Assembly: GCA_902566925.1 (NCBI GenBank)
Contig: CACFKO010000009.1
Location: 1-46,431, forward strand
Direction of reading: 5' to 3'
DNA from: an uncultured Pelagibacteraceae bacterium
GTDB taxonomy: Bacteria; Pseudomonadota; Alphaproteobacteria; Pelagibacterales; Pelagibacteraceae
Length of the DNA: 46,431 bases
How positions within the stretch are numbered: the stretch's first letter is position 1; every line of letters starts with the position of its first letter. The position numbers and the translations under genes are program-made. Positions 45,452 to 46,431 of this stretch are shown here, piece by piece. The notes beneath the pieces were generated by a model. The model saw only the letters and a list, made by a program, of their open reading frames with translations, was not told where the DNA came from and made no database searches.

Positions 45452-46224
45452 GTTGTGTACGGAGGAAAATCTAATCCTTTTTTTGAGGATGTAAATATTT
45501 CATATCCATTATCAGTTATACCAACAGTGTGTTCAAATTGTGCGGATAATTTTTTATCTTTAGTTACTGCTGTCCATCCATCTTTTAATACTTTGGTTTC
45601 ATAATTGCCCTCATTTATCATGGGTTCGACTGTAAAAATCATACCAGTTCTTATTTCGTCGCCCGTGTTTGGCTCACCATAATGCATAATGTTTGGATGT
45701 TGATGGAATTTTTTTCCAGTTCCATGGCCACAAAAATCTCTAACAACAGAGAATCCTTTCGATTCCACATACTTTTGAATAACAGATCCAATATCACCTA
45801 CTTGAATACCATTCTTCAATATTTTTAAAGATTTATCCATTGCTTCGTAAGTTGTTTTTACTAATTTTTCTGCTTTAGTAGAAACTTCTCCAACAAAATA
45901 CATTCTACTAGTATCACCATGCCACCCATTTTTTAATGCAGTCACATCAACATTAATTATATCTCCTTCTTTTAAAATTTTATCTTTTGGTATTCCGTGA
46001 CAAACAGTATGGTTTGCAGAGGTACAACAAGACTTTGGAAAACCTCTATAAAATAATGGTGCAGAATAAGCGTTGTTATCATTAATAAATTCAAAACACA
46101 ATTTATCAATCTCATTCGTTTTTATTCCAGGTCTTATAATTTTTGCAACCTCATCTAAAGCTCCGGAAGCTATAACACCAGCTTTTCTTGTTCCATCAAA
46201 AGCTTCAATCATTTTATCTGTCAT
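45448..46224 (-). CDS. map: Methionine aminopeptidase type I
   Basis: 258 residues. Metal ligands are visible in order: the two aspartates in NVDVTALKNGWHGDTSRM, His in CGHGTGKKFHQHPNIMH, Glu in FTVEPMINEG, and Glu in AQFEHTVGIT. Removes initiator Met, for example the step that exposes Cys1 of GlmS. It overlaps sfsA by 11 nt, so translation is probably coupled. Confidence 0.96.
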   Translation of the reverse strand: MTDKMIEAFDGTRKAGVIASGALDEVAKIIRPGIKTNEIDKLCFEFINDNNAYSAPLFYRGFPKSCCTSANHTVCHGIPKDKILKEGDIINVDVTALKNGWHGDTSRMYFVGEVSTKAEKLVKTTYEAMDKSLKILKNGIQVGDIGSVIQKYVESKGFSVVRDFCGHGTGKKFHQHPNIMHYGEPNTGDEIRTGMIFTVEPMINEGNYETKVLKDGWTAVTKDKKLSAQFEHTVGITDNGYEIFTSSKKGLDFPPYTT

Positions 46225-46431
46225 TTAATAAAATTTTTATTTTGTTGTTTACTTTTATTCCTTTGTTAGAAAATTTACAATCATAACAAAGGATTTTAAT
46301 ATTTTTTTTTAGAGCATCATTAAATATGTTAGAATATTCGGGATCGATATCAGAGGCAATACTGAAAGATTTGCAGTTTTCTATTTGAATGAGGAACATT
46401 AAGTAACTTTCGTACCCCTGTTCATTAGCTA
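46214..46431 (-). CDS. sfsA: SfsA family protein, C-terminal fragment
   Basis: Partial at the right edge. The frame is open to the window end and reads ANEQGYESYLMFLIQIENCK, then FSIASDIDPEYSNIF and a KILCYDCKFSNKGIKV tail. The DIDPEY motif and the AYLMF-like strand match the C-terminus of SfsA, a proposed sugar-fermentation stimulation or DNA-binding protein of unclear role. An internal Met at 46399 is not its start, because the conserved sequence extends upstream of it. Confidence 0.82.
   Translation of the reverse strand, partial: ANEQGYESYLMFLIQIENCKSFSIASDIDPEYSNIFNDALKKNIKILCYDCKFSNKGIKVNNKIKILLNDR

Noticed and set aside
46214..46399. A complete 61-residue gene at the right edge
   Set aside because: The frame continues upstream of the Met with conserved SfsA sequence, so it is the end of a cut gene.
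1..46431. CRISPR arrays, insertion sequences, integrase or phage genes
   Set aside because: No regularly spaced repeats, terminal inverted repeats or transposase/integrase motifs were seen on either strand.

Overview
The window looks like a piece of a streamlined, very AT-rich alphaproteobacterial genome, most likely a marine SAR11-type (Pelagibacterales) bacterium. This is an inference from base composition, gene content and compactness. By hand count the gaps between genes total only about 0.94 kb, so roughly 98% is coding. Many neighbours overlap by 1-14 nt, Shine-Dalgarno sites are sparse, and no intergenic stretch exceeds 300 bases (the longest is 169 nt, before nrdA). I see no tRNA, rRNA, CRISPR array, insertion sequence or phage gene. 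Both ends cut a gene: an RfbH-type aminotransferase on the left and sfsA on the right.

Layout. (1) 1-6368 is a surface-polysaccharide island. A leftward set (rfbH fragment, DUF4422, RmlD-like reductase, rmlC, rmlB) diverges from a rightward set (GT2, GT17, UDP-sugar epimerase-like SDR). (2) 6372-13326 is rich in methylthioadenosine (MTA) and polyamine genes: apt, divergent mtnP-mtnA with an ECHDC3-type crotonase and a CoA-binding protein, a convergent class II aldolase/short-chain dehydrogenase fusion, then a SpeD-SpeE fusion. (3) 13384-15859 holds DUF6165 and two envelope glycosyltransferases (GT9, GT4). (4) 15859-23394 is housekeeping: a thioredoxin-fold protein, gamma-carbonic anhydrase-like protein, FMN-binding oxidase, beta-hydroxyacid dehydrogenase, MFS transporter, rpoZ-dusA-TauE and a phosphohexomutase. 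(5) 23564-26505 is class I ribonucleotide reductase nrdA-nrdB, with a candidate NrdR box. (6) 26508-29832 is a leftward gph-lysE-prpB-prpC set (2-methylcitrate cycle). (7) 29906-39728 runs rightward: acetyltransferase-only glmU, glmS, class II DAHP synthase, nadE, cysS, pirin, cimA, trmJ, rpsD. (8) 39720-46431 is one leftward overlapping chain sfsA-map-purB-purC-purS-purQ-purL-bolA-grxD.

How they may work together. The most interesting theme is region 2. The SpeD-SpeE fusion should release MTA. MtnP would split MTA into adenine and methylthioribose-1-phosphate, Apt would recycle the adenine, and MtnA would make methylthioribulose-1-phosphate. No mtnB/C/D genes of the classical methionine salvage pathway follow. 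Instead a class II aldolase fused to a dehydrogenase sits next door. That is what a dihydroxyacetone-phosphate-shunt-like route would need: aldol cleavage, then redox of the thio-aldehyde. This is a hypothesis from gene content, not demonstrated.

Other points worth a look: a crotonase lacking both catalytic glutamates; an orphan GlmU acetyltransferase domain; two start codons abutting in CATATG; a near-leaderless candidate promoter for rpsD; and two hairpins between the DAHP synthase gene and nadE.
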